Assembly: GCA_036244855.1 (NCBI GenBank)
Contig: BQKZ01000059.1
Location: 1-36,690, forward strand
DNA length: 36,690 nt
From: Temnopleurus reevesii
Lineage: Eukaryota > Echinodermata > Echinoidea > Temnopleuroida > Temnopleuridae
Reading direction: 5' to 3'
This document shows, piece after piece, positions 20,818-32,495 of the stretch. Position 1 is the stretch's first letter; each line of letters begins with the position of its first letter. Position numbers and translations under genes: made by a program. The notes below the pieces were generated by a model. The model saw only the letters and a list, made by a program, of their open reading frames with translations, was not told where the DNA came from and searched no databases.

Positions 20818-21294
20818 CCTAAAGAGTTCCAATATAGGTGCACAGAGATTCCATGTTGTACCTTTTCTTCTAAGAGTGTACATCCCTAGCGTGTTTTCAA
20901 GACGATGGTATCACTGTCCCACGTAGCGCTGATACGGAGTGGATAACCTTTCCAGATAAGCGTAACCTCCTTGACATAAGGGTTCCAACATACGCGCGAA
21001 GAGGGTTCCATTTCGCACCTTTTCTTCTAGGAGTGTACATCCCTAGTGTGTTTTCAAGACGATGGTATATCACTGTCGCACGTAGCTCTGATACAGAATG
21101 ATAACCTTGCCAGATAAGCGTAACCTCCTTGACATAAGGGTTCCAACATACGCGCAAAGATGGTTCCAGGTTGCACCTTTTCTTCTAGGAGTGTACGTCC
21201 CTTGCGTGTTTACAAGACGATGGTATATCACTGTCCCACGTAGCTCTGATACGCAGTGATAACCTTGCCAGATAAGCGTAACCTCCTTGACAAC
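20818..21294. repeat. Tandem array, about three units of 157-158 bp
   Basis: The block GTGTACATCCCTAGCGTG starts at 20876, 21033 and 21191 (the last slightly altered). It is followed each time by CAAGACGATGGTAT, CACTGTCCCACGTAG, CAGATAAGCGTAACCTCC and, except in the last unit, ATAAGGGTTCCAACATACGC. The upstream partial unit (20818-20875) is more diverged. The period is not a multiple of three, so the minus-strand frames of 75 and 86 codons show the same peptide words in shifted order and are not genes. Confidence 0.9.
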
Positions 21295-22189
21295 CAAGTG
21301 TCAGGAAACCCAAGTGTCTCATCTTTCATTGCTTCTCTCTTGGGTGCTTGGACAGACAAGAATTATTACCTGCCATATTTTTCGTTGGGCTATCTTGGGT
21401 AACTTAGTCTTGTCAGAATGCATACCATGACATAAGCAGAGATAAATAACGTACATTCTGTTTTAAAAGGGCAGTTTACCTTCGATCTGTAGTATTAGAA
21501 TATGCGTACCTAAAAAGGTCCATTAATGAATACAGATTAGGTTTACAACATTTAATCAATTTAGAATAGCGAAAGAGGAGATATAATAACAACTAAAAAA
21601 TTAATAGCAAACATAATCATAAGTCGTGAATTCGTTTTACTTGAGGTATGAAGATTTTACAAATGCTGAATTTCAAAGGTGCTTCATCTACCACTGATAT
21701 GTGTGATCACCATTGTTAGACTTGTCAGTTGTTACAATATTGGGTGTTCTTAATATTTTTCTTTTTAGAATCTGATCTTTTTTTTCTAATTCCCCCATTT
21801 TTTTTTGGGGGGGGGGATGTTGACTGTGAATCCACCTTTTTTCTATTGTTTCTCCCTGGAACAAGTCATTTGTAACTGACATAATGCCTCTTCATTGAAC
21901 ATTAAAAAAAAACATGTCCGAAAATTGCATTAGACTGCATCTTCTTCTTCTTCTTTTTATTCTTTATTTATTTTATTTTTACAAATCATGAGGTGATTTT
22001 ATGGTTACCATGAAAGTTGTTAATTTTGGGGATAAAATTTAACGGAATATATTGTTTAACATTTACTCGTTCCAGGAAATGAAAGGAATGCAGACCAGTT
22101 CCTTTCCAATAATCGTAATTGGATGATTATACTTCCCATTACAAAATACGGCAATCATACATAGATTACCATGTACCGGAGATGGCACA
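21295..22189. other. AT-rich spacer without supported gene
   Basis: Contains a T run followed by a run of ten G near 21800-21816 and a CTTCTT repeat near 21940. No coding signal. Confidence 0.45.
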
Positions 22190-22332
22190 CGTGCACGACT
22201 TTACGTTCGACTGGTATCCCTTCTTGTGCGTAATAGTTTATAACAGTATGCGCATTCAGCGCAAGAATTGATGACAGTCGATATTAGAGTCGTGCGTAAC
22301 TTTAAGAACGATTTGGTGAAACACCTCCCTGG
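22190..22332. mobile_element. Foldback MITE, family F1, left-truncated copy
   Basis: It contains CGACTGGTATCCCTTCTTGTGC, a centre with GCGCATTCAGCGCAAGAATTGA, the inverted GACAGTCGATATTAGAG, and the terminus TTTGGTGAAACACCTCCCTGG. It matches unit 1 at 12711 closely in the centre. The left terminus (CTGGG..GTTTCACC) is missing, so the copy starts inside the left arm. Confidence 0.75.
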
Positions 22333-22394
22333 TTGTTTTCGCATACTTTATTGATTCTGTAGGACTGTAGGTAGTACACTCACATCCTGATTAA

Positions 22395-22710
22395 ACGAAG
22401 AACCACGACTATTGGCCAATTTTACATGTCATACTAATTTTTGTCCAATCACCCCGTCCGTACGTAGGTTGATATCTACTGTAGATAGCGCACCTGTTCT
22501 TTGAACGACCATCAATGAGGCTTTTGATTAATCGAATTTACTAATTTAAGAAGTGCGCTCATATGATAAAGAGATGGGCCGTGATTGGTCAAATGTATAT
22601 TTGATAATGGTTTTTGTCCAATGAAAGCGTTTGTAAGTAGGTTCATATCTACTGTAGATAGGGATTGTGCACCTGTCCTGGCAATGCATCAAAGTCATAG
22701 AGGTATCTAC
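22395..22710. repeat. Tandem duplication, period about 173 bp
   Basis: Blocks ATTGGCCAATTTTACAT, TTTTTGTCCAAT, GTACGTAGGTTGATATC and the palindrome ATCTACTGTAGAT, then GCACCTGT and CATCAA, recur in order. The palindrome lies at 22474 and 22647. The copies differ by substitutions and a 6 bp insertion (GATTGT) before GCACCTGT. Confidence 0.75.
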
Positions 22711-23844
22711 TAAACTGAACTACCCCCTATAATTTCTTTGTGGTACGAAATAAACTAGTTAAGGTACACCTAATTTTCCCTCATTTTTGCATCATCACGA
22801 TGAATTTACAGAGGAACCCAGCACTTTTTTGCTTCTTAGATATTAGGTGGCGCGCAAAATTTGAAGACCCCCCTCCCCACCCCAAACGTCAATTCATTGG
22901 GGCTAGCATGGACATCAATTAAAACACACATAGAAAGGATAAAACTAGCAAATAATTGGTCATCAAAAGTTCATATAGGCAACGATGTCAATGGGTCCCA
23001 GGCACCAAATGTAGCCAAAGGTTGGTGAAACGTTATGACTAAGGAAAAAGTGAAAGTTTACACTTTAAATTTCCTACCATTTCCAGTAAAAAATTATAAT
23101 TTCCAATTTTGTTATTTTTATTATGGGATGAATCATAATATTAATGTCATAGATTTAGGCGAAAACAATATCGTTTGTTTCATGCTTATGAATCCATCTC
23201 CACAACACCACGTTCAACTGCCCATGAGAGGGAAGACGTATCGTGTTACAAAGAAGAATCCTAACCCTTCTTCCCCGGGCAATAGACACTAAATACAAAG
23301 CTTGCTATCAGTCATCAGACTCTTAATATCAAAAGGTTACGTATCGTTTAGGCAAAGGCTCATAATGTTGAAGATTGAATTTCTTGGGTTGGTGTATGCC
23401 AAACCCTTTCACACATTTGTCCTCATATACCAACTATCAAGGGGAAGGAAGGTCGGAGTTATTAAAAGTCGACATCATCCAAATGATCAAACGTTGACAC
23501 CGCGTTTATGTTCAAAACCCTTGATTATTATAACAAAATCACATGTTCAGTTCGAGACGTAAGAACAATCAACTTCTCTCTCTACATATTCAACGATAGA
23601 GGGATAACATAAAAAGGAATATAATCATGTACATGACACCAACGTATGCTAATCGTTTGAGAAATTGGTTTATGATTTCACATGTCGGTCATAAATTTTC
23701 TTGTCGTGGATTAAAAACATTAATTATAGTGAACGCAATATGAGCGTTTCATATCGTTTAAGTCAAGTTAGATACATATGGAAAAATAAAGACTGATATG
23801 ATATTGTCTTCATATGCTTATGTATTACATGATTTTCACCCTGT
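22711..23844. other. Spacer without supported gene
   Basis: Frames of 85 and 86 codons (23035-23292, 23302-23562) have no recognisable motif or initiation context. No repeats were recognised. Confidence 0.4.
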
Positions 23845-24071
23845 ACACTCTAAAAACAACCTAATCATTTTTTTATTAGATCGTCATGATATTATTATGA
23901 ATAGAAACTAATCATTCTGAAATGGATTTATAATCTTATGTGACTTGTATTGATCTTTTTAATTGAATCTAATCATTTTGATTAGATTTCCAGGTGTCCC
24001 CGTTTGTATTGTTTTCCTAATCAAATTTGATTAGATTCTAATCAAATTTGATTAGTTTGTTTTTAGAGTGT
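23845..24071. mobile_element. MITE with ACACTCTAAAAAC termini (227 bp)
   Basis: The terminal 22 bp (ACACTCTAAAAACAACCTAA on the left) match the inverted right end at all but one position. Inside, TAATCA and TGATTA words recur at least eight times, including two adjacent CTAATCAAATTTGATTAG palindromes near 24017-24055. It has no coding capacity. No clear target-site duplication is visible. Confidence 0.75.
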
Positions 24072-26302
24072 CGATGTTCATTTCTCTAAATAATTTAAAC
24101 ATATGCATTTCAAACTATGTAATCCATTCTGTCTGTCTGGACACTCCCAACTATTTTTTTTTTATTTCAACAAATTGAAAATCATGGTTCTAAGCCTAAA
24201 AATGAAATTCACAAAGTCATGTATAAAGGTCTACATTCAAAATGTTGTCATGGGAATAGAGCTTGTACAAATATTAATATGACGCACAATGGAATGGCCG
24301 ATGTCCAAACATAGCTATCTTTATGAAGAACTTGACAAAATTATGTGAACGATGATAAGCATTTGTGTTAACAACATTAGACACGTAGCTTGATTTGTTC
24401 ATCAAATTTATTCTGTCCAATTACAGCACAACATAATCATAATCATTTGAATCTATAATATTACCAATCGAGCAAATTAATAATAATTATCTACCATTAA
24501 GTGTTCTATGTTATCACATATACACAGACCTAATTGGTTGACATCCAATGTCAGTCTTGATAAAAACAGTAATGTTTTGAGTAAACATAAAATATCCTCT
24601 TAATCCGGAAAGCGAAAATTCATCTCAGAGAGCTTTACTTGGCAATCAAGACGAAACTATAAATCACATATTTCAAAATCCAAATAATAAAATAACTCGC
24701 GGGGGATAACTAAAGTTTATTATTGTATCATTATTTTGCAAAGTAATCGATTAATTATCTGATTATTCTTGATCTTTGAGATACGCCTACATCTAAGCTA
24801 CCTTAGGCAAAGTCATATAGAAAGGGATCATGTAATCTTGATTAAAATTTAGGTTAATGTGTCTTGGAGAACCTTCATGGGAATTAACTCACGTGGAGGC
24901 AGATTTTTCAGATCTAAGATACAGACAGTGATATCACATGTCAAGCATTTTTAAAAGGTGGGATTCAGGAAATGTGAAGTTTTGTCCTTGAGTGAAAGAG
25001 CTACCGAGAAAGCGAAGAAAATTATAAATAGCTAGGTAAAAGCAATAATTCTACAAATTAATGAAAACGGTCCCTTTTAGAAAATATGTGCACCGTATTT
25101 CCAACACGGGTTCGGGCTAACTTTAAAAGCACCTACTTCCCGGTTACATGAGTGCGTCGTAATACAATAAAACAATAAAAACAATTTAATGAAAAGTGAT
25201 AGCTTATGAGTAAAATCCTAAACAATATCATAAAAAATGAAATCGCATTATTGAAATAGTATTCGCTTAAAAACTGAGTTTGGTTCTATATATACGTTCA
25301 ACCTTTCCGCTCGTTTACATTCTGTCCTCAGTGCCGCAGAATAGCGATGATAATAGTTCCTCAATTAATAACTCTTTAACCTGTGTAAGGTGTAAATTTA
25401 ATGAATGTTTTAATTTATGTAATGACTCCTTCATTCTTGTTTAAATGTTTTATGTCAAGTAAAAGTACTACACAGATATATTGAAAATAGTGAAAACGTG
25501 CACTTTCTTGTTACTAAGATTTTTTTTTTTTTTTACAAAGAGTTAAATAATGCATCAAAGCATTCCCAAATCATCAACTCTCTGATTTTAAATTATCTTG
25601 ACCTACAAAACATGAAACAAAATCTCCTACTCTTACTGGAAAACTGTGCCATATATCGTGACTTGAACGTTGTTGAGAGGCAAGCTTTTGCGCACTTGAG
25701 GTACGGTGGTTTAGTGGTGACATCGATTGTAAACATGCCCTTAATGTGACGCGAAAGGAGTCTCCACAGTGACGTAGAGGTGTCAGATTGCCTCAAGACA
25801 TTTAAAAGAGCTACAATGATTAATTGCAGTGGTGATTTTGTTGAAAATACCGCGCGTAATTTGTCTGTGAAAAGGGTAGAATTACCTCATGATTACCGTA
25901 TGCTATTAAAGAATTTGATATTACGCCTTTGTCGGCAATCTGAAATCACTTCATAACGTCTCTAAAGAACTGCATTGTTAATATCCTTTATGTGAATAAT
26001 TAATACTCAATAATTTTACCTGAGCGATTGCCGATGTATTAAGACACCGATGAAAATGCATATCAACAGTCTATCAACATCTCAAAATTTTAATTTGGTC
26101 TTGTGTTTCTGGTCATGAATTATACAACTTTTTTCTTAAAGAGAAGTTCAATTAGATAAACTCAGTGAGGTTGATCTCGTGTTGTTTGATATGAAACTGG
26201 TCGTTTTGTAATCTATTCATAGTATTTATGCCCCCGATATTTACGGTGTGTTTGTTTAATTTAATATTTTTCGTATGTGTTCTCTTTTATTGCATTTAAT
26301 GT
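24072..26302. other. AT-rich spacer without supported gene
   Basis: The longest frames (83 codons plus 25498-25749, 67 codons minus 25593-25796) overlap and lack motifs. TGGTTTAGTGG near 25709 resembles a Pol III A box, but no B box follows at the expected distance. No repeat from elsewhere was recognised. Confidence 0.45.
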
Positions 26303-26400
26303 TAATAATAATAATAATAATAATAATATTCAGTTCTTTTATAGCGCATAACACATAGCCATAGCATGTCCCTATGCTATGTTGTAATCGTTGACCACCC
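26303..26400 (-). mobile_element. SINE 3' tail fragment with (TAA)n
   Basis: The run of TAA units at 26303-26328 is followed by CTTTTATAGCGC and a short inverted repeat, CATAGCATG with CTATGCTATG. The order is the same as the tail of the SINE at 6881 (TAA run, CTTTTATATAGCGC, small inverted repeat). The tRNA-like head is absent. This is probably a truncated copy on the minus strand. Confidence 0.5.
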
Positions 26401-26420
26401 TTGACCACCGTTGACCACCC
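26391..26420. repeat. Three short TTGACCACC repeats
   Basis: GTTGACCACCC, TTGACCACC and GTTGACCACCC lie head to tail. This is a minor local duplication. Confidence 0.8.
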
Positions 26421-27302
26421 TTCCTTCCGAAACAAATTTGTTTGATAACTTCAAAACCCTTCCCTTATACATTATAAATACAATGTTAATAAAAGCCTTT
26501 TTCTAATCGTATCATGCCCATATTTTATCATATTTTTCATAGTCCCGTGGGCTTAAATTTTCATCTTGCAATTATTACCTCGCCAGAGCCACCGTGGGAT
26601 TGCATGCGTCATCAAGAGTTAGACGTCTTTAACCCTGAACAATGAATAGCTTGGACTTTAAATATTCCTAATACCTCGGGTGTTTAAAAATCACATGTTT
26701 CTATATCCGAGTATTGATCTGTATTATATTTCGTAATGAATGGCTATTTGTGCGATGTTGATTAAAGTTTTGCTCTCAAGGAGCGCTGCCTCAAGCCATA
26801 GCCAGACAAGGTCAAATAAATGCATTATTACTCTACGGAGCTGATAGAAATTGAGGGTGGATTTATCTGGGTGACTCACGAGATGTGTTGTGAAAGTATG
26901 TATTCTATTCTGAGAAGGATATTCTTTATTCTTAAATGAACCATACTCCATGAATTAATGCTATAGTTTTAACCTAGAAAATCGTTCCGTTTTGTAAATT
27001 TTGTACAAATGAAAGCCTTTGAATTTTACATGAGTGAAAGCTTTAAAATTTCACTTTCAAAAATGCTAAATCGTAGGAACCAATCCAGGATTTTGGGATC
27101 GCCGATATTCCGATAAAAAAAGCATATGCCATCAAAAAATCATCACGATAAAACAAAACAAAAACACGCAAAATGGTTGACCTCGTGACTACTATAGTAC
27201 AGCTTTGGCAATTACCTCTTCTTAAATGAAATTAAAAGTGTATTTCAGCTCACATAAGCATATACATGCAAAGATATAATTCGTTATCTTTTGTTGTTGT
27301 TT

Positions 27303-27308
<6 letters not shown>
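26421..27308. other. AT-rich spacer without supported gene
   Basis: A 75-codon minus-strand frame (26724-26951) has no motif. Nothing else was recognised. Confidence 0.4.

Positions 27309-27334
<26 letters not shown>
27309..27334. repeat. (GT)n microsatellite
   Basis: Thirteen uninterrupted GT units. Confidence 0.97.
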
Positions 27335-27995
27335 ATTTCATCCTTATCAAGCCAGAGTTTGAGATATGATATTTATACTCACTGGTTTAAATTTTGTAAT
27401 TATAATTGGCTTTACAAATGAAGCATGACATGATTATTATTCGCAAATGGAGGAGGGGGGACTTGAGAGTGCAAACTCGAGCTAAAAGGGAAGGGGCACA
27501 CATATATTTTTCCTCGCTGTCAGCTACGTGTGGGCGCTGATTTTTTTGTCATTGTATTTCATTAGAATTAGTACTTTATGTTACTTTTTTTCTTTGTGAA
27601 ACACACATCGCACGGTTCGATAGAGAAGGCAGCTTGTTATTCCAAGGTAAATGATCAGAAATAAAAATGTGATTTTTAAGATACTTGAAAATGTATAGAT
27701 GTGAATGATTATTTTTGATAGTGTAGTTCTTTAGGTTAGAGGTTGATGGAATGATGTGTGGATACAATCGCACATCCATGTCGATATGGAAAGAATGTGA
27801 GTCGAAGGGAGAGGGGGAGGGAGTAGAAGTTTAGGAAATATTTTAAAACAACCTACAATATTGTATATCTGTGTAGATATTGAAGGGAACATTATCATTT
27901 GTTTCATTTTGCAAGAGAGGAAGAACAGTAAATAGCAAACAAAAAAAAAAAAGAAAAAGAAGGAAAGAAAAGAAACAAGAAAGAAAAAAGTTTTG
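27335..27995. other. Spacer; ends in A-rich tract
   Basis: No gene is supported. At about 27935-27990 an A/G-rich tract produces Phe-rich minus-strand frames (113 and 103 codons, 27731-28154). These are translations of a homopurine run and are rejected. Confidence 0.5.
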
Positions 27996-28007
27996 CATTT
28001 CATTCCT

Positions 28008-28330
28008 CTGGTAAGCTGACAAGCAAAACAATTGAAGCGGACAACATAATTTGCGGGGATGGTGTATACCATGCGCGCACCCAGGATTTGGATACCGGGG
28101 GGGCTGAGCTGACAAGCAAAAAAAAAAGCAAAAAAAAAAAAAAAAGGTCTTCACTTAAAATTTGGCGTCCCCGGGGGCTGAGAAGAGCTGACAAGCAAGC
28201 AAAAAAAAGTCATCACCTAAACCTTTAAACATTTTGGCGCCCCCTTACAAGCACTTTGGCCATCCAATTTTTGCGCCCCTCCAGCTCTGACCCGGAAGGC
28301 TGGCGCCCCCAAAGGCCCCCCCCCCAACAC
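28008..28330. repeat. Repeat-like block with recurring GCTGACAAGCAA units
   Basis: AGCTGACAAGCAAA occurs at about 28014, 28108 and 28187, the last two following GGGGGCTGAG and leading into A runs and CTTCACTTAA or CATCACCTAA, then TTTGGCG(T/C)CCCC. Several GGCGCCCCC-type words follow to a run of C near 28316. It looks like a rearranged tail of an interspersed repeat with internal tandem duplication. The family is not recognised. Confidence 0.5.
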
Positions 28331-29563
28331 ACACATAATTATATAGGTTGAGACGAAAGAAATAAATGGGCGGTATTTCCGCGTGAAACCGATGTAATTT
28401 CATGACCGCAACAGCGGATCATTTAAAAAATAGGGGCTGTGCATTACCAACACACCTATATGCTTCAACATATCAAATGAAAATTGGGGGGGGGGGGATG
28501 GTAACAGCCTCCACTTCGTATTCGGCGATCACTGATCATACATTCTTCTTTAGTGATCTTTTATAATACTCGTGAAGTTTTCCCTTTCACATTCAGGGAA
28601 CTTATGACGGAAACCCCCATTGATGAAATGAGATAGACTGAGCGTGCATGCCCCTATGTGACATTCATCCCCACTATGCACCCCTCTGCATAATTTGGGA
28701 GGTATAGTCTTCATCCCTCCCCTAAGGAATTCCATTTCCAAGATATTATGTACATAGACGTAAGAACATAGCTTCCATTTTGGCATTTGGGGATTTTAAT
28801 AAAGACTATTCTGTCACTGCTGAGGTTTATTGTAAGCTCGTGAATAGAATAATTTGTTAACAATCATGATGAAACATTTTGCTTTTAATATGTTTGTCAG
28901 TTCTAAACATTTTTACAGGGTTGCTCATGTCACAAATATAGTGGTCTACCATGAAGCCCTGTTTGGAAGAAACAAAGCAAATGACAATAACAACTATATA
29001 CAATTTACAATTCAATAACAATGAACACATACATCATATGTCAATAGGTATCGTAATTGGTTAAATGAATAAAAATATAATTAGATGACTAAAGACAAGT
29101 TTAATCTAAATCTGCTTTAATGCAAATAGCAATCATGTTGATAACTGGAATAATCAATCGAATATTTTTGCTGAACAGAATATATAACATTGCCCTTCAT
29201 TTGAGTTAAGACCTTTTATCTGTAAGGCCTCAATGTGCCTTTCATGATATAAAAAGTCGTCACCCCTTGGAAGTCAAGTGTTCTATCATTATTGATTGAC
29301 GATTACACAGGAGATCCAAAGCGTGTGATGGAATGTATGCCCACAATATTAAAAATAAAAAAGAATCTTTCTCGGGATAGTTTTCTGTAAATGCATGATG
29401 AATGTGCTGTGCATGAAGGAGAATATCATGACGATCCAAAACTTATCTGGTGTTAGAAATGTATGCGCTCGTGTGATGTTACAAGTCAAGAATAGAGTGG
29501 TTTGAAAGTGTTTCTAATATCATTTTACATACGGAGTAGAAGTACCGGCTTTATGAAGACTGG
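28331..29563. other. Spacer without supported gene
   Basis: A run of G near 28485-28497 and a 78-codon minus-strand frame (28550-28786) without a recognisable motif. The rest is AT-rich. Confidence 0.4.
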
Positions 29564-29775
29564 CTCACATCTTTGCGTTTTTTAACCTGCGTCAGCCAAA
29601 AGTTTTTGAAAATTAAAGCGCTTCCTGCATGTGCCAACAAATATGCGGATCAGACGGCTTTCACTCCGAACGTCAGTCCATCGTCTGATCCGCGTATGTG
29701 TACGCTCACTGTCAGGGAGCTATTTTAATTTAAAAAACGATGGACCGACGCAGGCTAAAAACGCAAAGATATGAG
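29564..29775. mobile_element. 212 bp foldback element (family F4)
   Basis: The left end CTCACATCTTTGCG pairs with the right end CGCAAAGATATGAG. Further pairs are CCTGCGTCAG with CCGACGCAGG, and TGCGGATCAGACGG with CGTCTGATCCGCG. Arms of about 85 bp surround a loop of about 25-30 bp. No open frame of interest. It is not related in sequence to the other foldbacks of the window. Confidence 0.85.
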
Positions 29776-32023
29776 ACATATGTTATTATGTATAGCTTGA
29801 AATTAATTCCTATAATCATGCACACATACACTGGCGTAGCGCGGAAAGGCGACATATCTTCAAGTTGATAATATTCTCTAAATATTCGACCACTGAGAAC
29901 AGAGCATCCCCATGCACTTAAATAGTTTTTGCTGCTCCATTGCTTAGCCCCTGCACAGAAAATGTTCTGTGCATTTCTACAATTGATGTCATTCTATTTA
30001 TCATTTGCTTACTTTACATGCCATGTCCGTTAGAGCGAGTGCGTGTCTTGTTCAAATTCTTTGAAATTTCATGTCGCAGAATTAACGGCTTCATTTTCTC
30101 TGAATGGTTTTAAATCGATATACTAATTTTGGCGTAACGGACGTGACACTTCATTGAATTGCTCTCGTTTGGGAACAAAAATTCAAAGAAGTAAACAGCA
30201 GTCAAGGAGATAAGAACTTTAAATTTAAGACAAATGTTGAATTTTTTGATGAAAAACAGGCGCATTCTTTGTAAATGCTACGCAATTGCCCTTACTGACA
30301 GTTTCCATGAAAAAGTTGAAGTGATGCCCTCTTAAAGTATTCAGCTAATTTGAACCATTACTTTGGTATTCCATAAAAAAGAGCCTCACGGTCCCCCCAC
30401 ATATAGTAGCACACCTCTCTCTTTCTTCTTACCTGCTTATATCCCATTCAATGTTGTGCTGGCTTTAATAATCTCGGGTCATGTACTGCCACGATATGAC
30501 AAGCTAGAATTAAGTAAAAACTCGTCAAATTACCTCCCACCTGGCATCATTGCCTCAATTTTCTTTAAAAGTCCAGAAGTTAGGGTCCAGAAGGGAACCA
30601 TTTTATTTCTATACTGCCACTTTATGGCAATCTGCAGTTTCATCACGAATTTTGTTTTCAATCACCCGCTCCACCCCCGCCTATTCATACTTAGCAGCTT
30701 GATGAATCGAAGCACTTTGGAGAACATCCCTGTCATGTCGCATGTTTAAAACGTTACCTGGAGAGACGTTGCTCGCTACAAAATGGGAACATGAATATGC
30801 AAACTTAAAAGAAATTGCCCGCTGTTTGAGTGATCATTTTATTTTACTAACGCTATAAAACTTTCATGAATACAAATCAGAATGAGTTCCACTTGATAAA
30901 CATAACAAGCAAGAACCAAACCCAGAATAATCCCTAGATCTACTTAGATTGAAACAGAGTATACTTATAACCATACTCAACACTAATGTTGATACATTCC
31001 GCGACATGCGCCATTATGCCACGGATTGACAAAATAAAACGTGCTGAAATGATTTTTCCTCAAATATTCATTTAGATTTCCAATTATTCACGTATTTCAA
31101 TATTCGGTTTGAAAGGCCACATGGCTTAGAAAAGTGAATATTGGCAGGAATTGTAATTGTGCGAGTTATTGTGATATATAGAGATAGCTCTGACGTGTTT
31201 TAGCACGATTGACGTAAACACGAATGCTTTCAACGAAGATACGTTTGAGGAAAACATGCATGTTTGAATGTAAATTAAAGCACATCGTAGAATATTAAAT
31301 TGAGTATATTACGTTTAACAATCTGAGACGAATACATCTTTTTGAAGTAACGTAGGAATTGCATTGCGTGCTATTTATGTATCCAGTTGTGATTGCTTTT
31401 GTTAGTCTTTGAAATGTGTTTGAAGAATTTTTGTTCAGCATGAAAAAATGGCAAAGTTTATTGTATGACAATGTATGACAATGATATCTCTGTTCATTTA
31501 TCTAGTATATTTAATCCTTACCTGCAGGTGCGTTTTTTTTTATCTTTACGATACCCGTCAACGAGATAACAACTGACGAATTTGAAAACACTGAATCCCA
31601 TTCTGCGAGCCTATCGGGAAGAATTTAAATTTTAAAGATCTCTGAAATCCATTTTAAAAACAGGACGAAAGCCTTTATGTTTGTTTGCTATCAACTGCCA
31701 GATTTTCCGAAAGAAATTACAGAAAATACATGTTTATTCGTAACATCCGATTTTCTCGGAATTTGTTCCAATTCTTGATCGATCTGTATTTTCCAGGTGA
31801 TATCCTAGAAAGACCTTTAAATATAATTTATGAGATGTCTCGTGACACTATGGATATGGATATAGATATTTTACGTATTTGTAACTGAAATGTATGGAAT
31901 TCGACAGCTTTCTTTTTCATATCATCTCCTGCTTTATCGACTTTTTATCCTTTAATTTGTCCTCAACAAATTTGTTAAACAGCTAAAACATATCTAATCA
32001 TGTTAATGGGACCCTATGGAAGA
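29776..32023. other. Long AT-rich stretch without supported gene
   Basis: The longest frame is 128 codons (plus, 30363-30749), hydrophobic but with no motif, no ATG near its start and a length that chance can supply at this window size. A 67-codon frame at 31685-31888 is likewise unsupported. No repeat was recognised. Confidence 0.45.
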
Positions 32024-32196
32024 CCAGGGCGGTGTTTCATCACGATAAAGACTTTAACAACGACTTTAAGTTTGACTGATATCAATTCTTGCGTTCAATG
32101 TGCGTAATAGTGTGAACCATTACGCGTAAGAAGGGTTACCAATCGATCTTAAAGTCGTTTTTAAATATTTTCTTATCTTGGTGAAACAACTCCCAG
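32024..32196. mobile_element. Foldback MITE, family F1 (173 bp, intact)
   Basis: The left end CCAGGGCGGTGTTTCATC pairs with the right end CTTGGTGAAACAACTCCCAG. Arms contain GACTTTAAGTTTGACTGATATC and the inverted CCAATCGATCTTAAAGTCG. The centre is CTTGCGTTCAATGTGCGTAA. It is a single, complete copy of the family that is arrayed at 12711-13393. Confidence 0.8.
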
Positions 32197-32495
32197 ATGT
32201 ATCTTCGTAAATACAATCGCATGGGCTATCCCTCCATGTTTATTTTATTCGTATGTTACTATGCTAAATACGTAAATTTTGCCTTTGGTACTTTGTGAAA
32301 TGTAAATGACTTGTAGCATAGTACTTACGGTGATTTTACCAGTAATCTGGATATTTTGTCTAGACTCTAGCTTTATCCGAAGTCCCCTGCCCTCAAAGGA
32401 AGCTCAAGCAAACATCGTGCTCGTGCACGTGATGGCGATATGTGTCTGAAAGTTAACTAGTAATACGACGTAAAGCGGGAAGCTGCGCACCTCAT

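Noticed and set aside
20818..21294. Regularly spaced repeats as a CRISPR-like array
   Set aside because: Units are long and contiguous with no unique spacers, and the context is eukaryotic.
20897..21297. Minus-strand ORFs with repeated peptide words, suggesting a repeat protein
   Set aside because: The DNA unit is 157-158 bp, not a multiple of three, so the repeated words fall in different frames. It is a non-coding tandem repeat.
25283..25330. TATATATA followed by a TCAGT-type initiator as a promoter
   Set aside because: Such words are common in AT-rich DNA and no gene follows.
25700..25750. TGGTTTAGTGG as the head of a tRNA or SINE
   Set aside because: No B box downstream and no tail. 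A single A-box-like word is not enough.
27731..28194. Phe/Leu-rich minus-strand ORFs resembling membrane proteins
   Set aside because: They are translations of an A/G homopurine tract and A runs in three frames.
30363..30749. 128-codon hydrophobic ORF
   Set aside because: By rough estimate, about one ORF of this length is expected by chance in this window, and no motif, start context or splice signal supports it.
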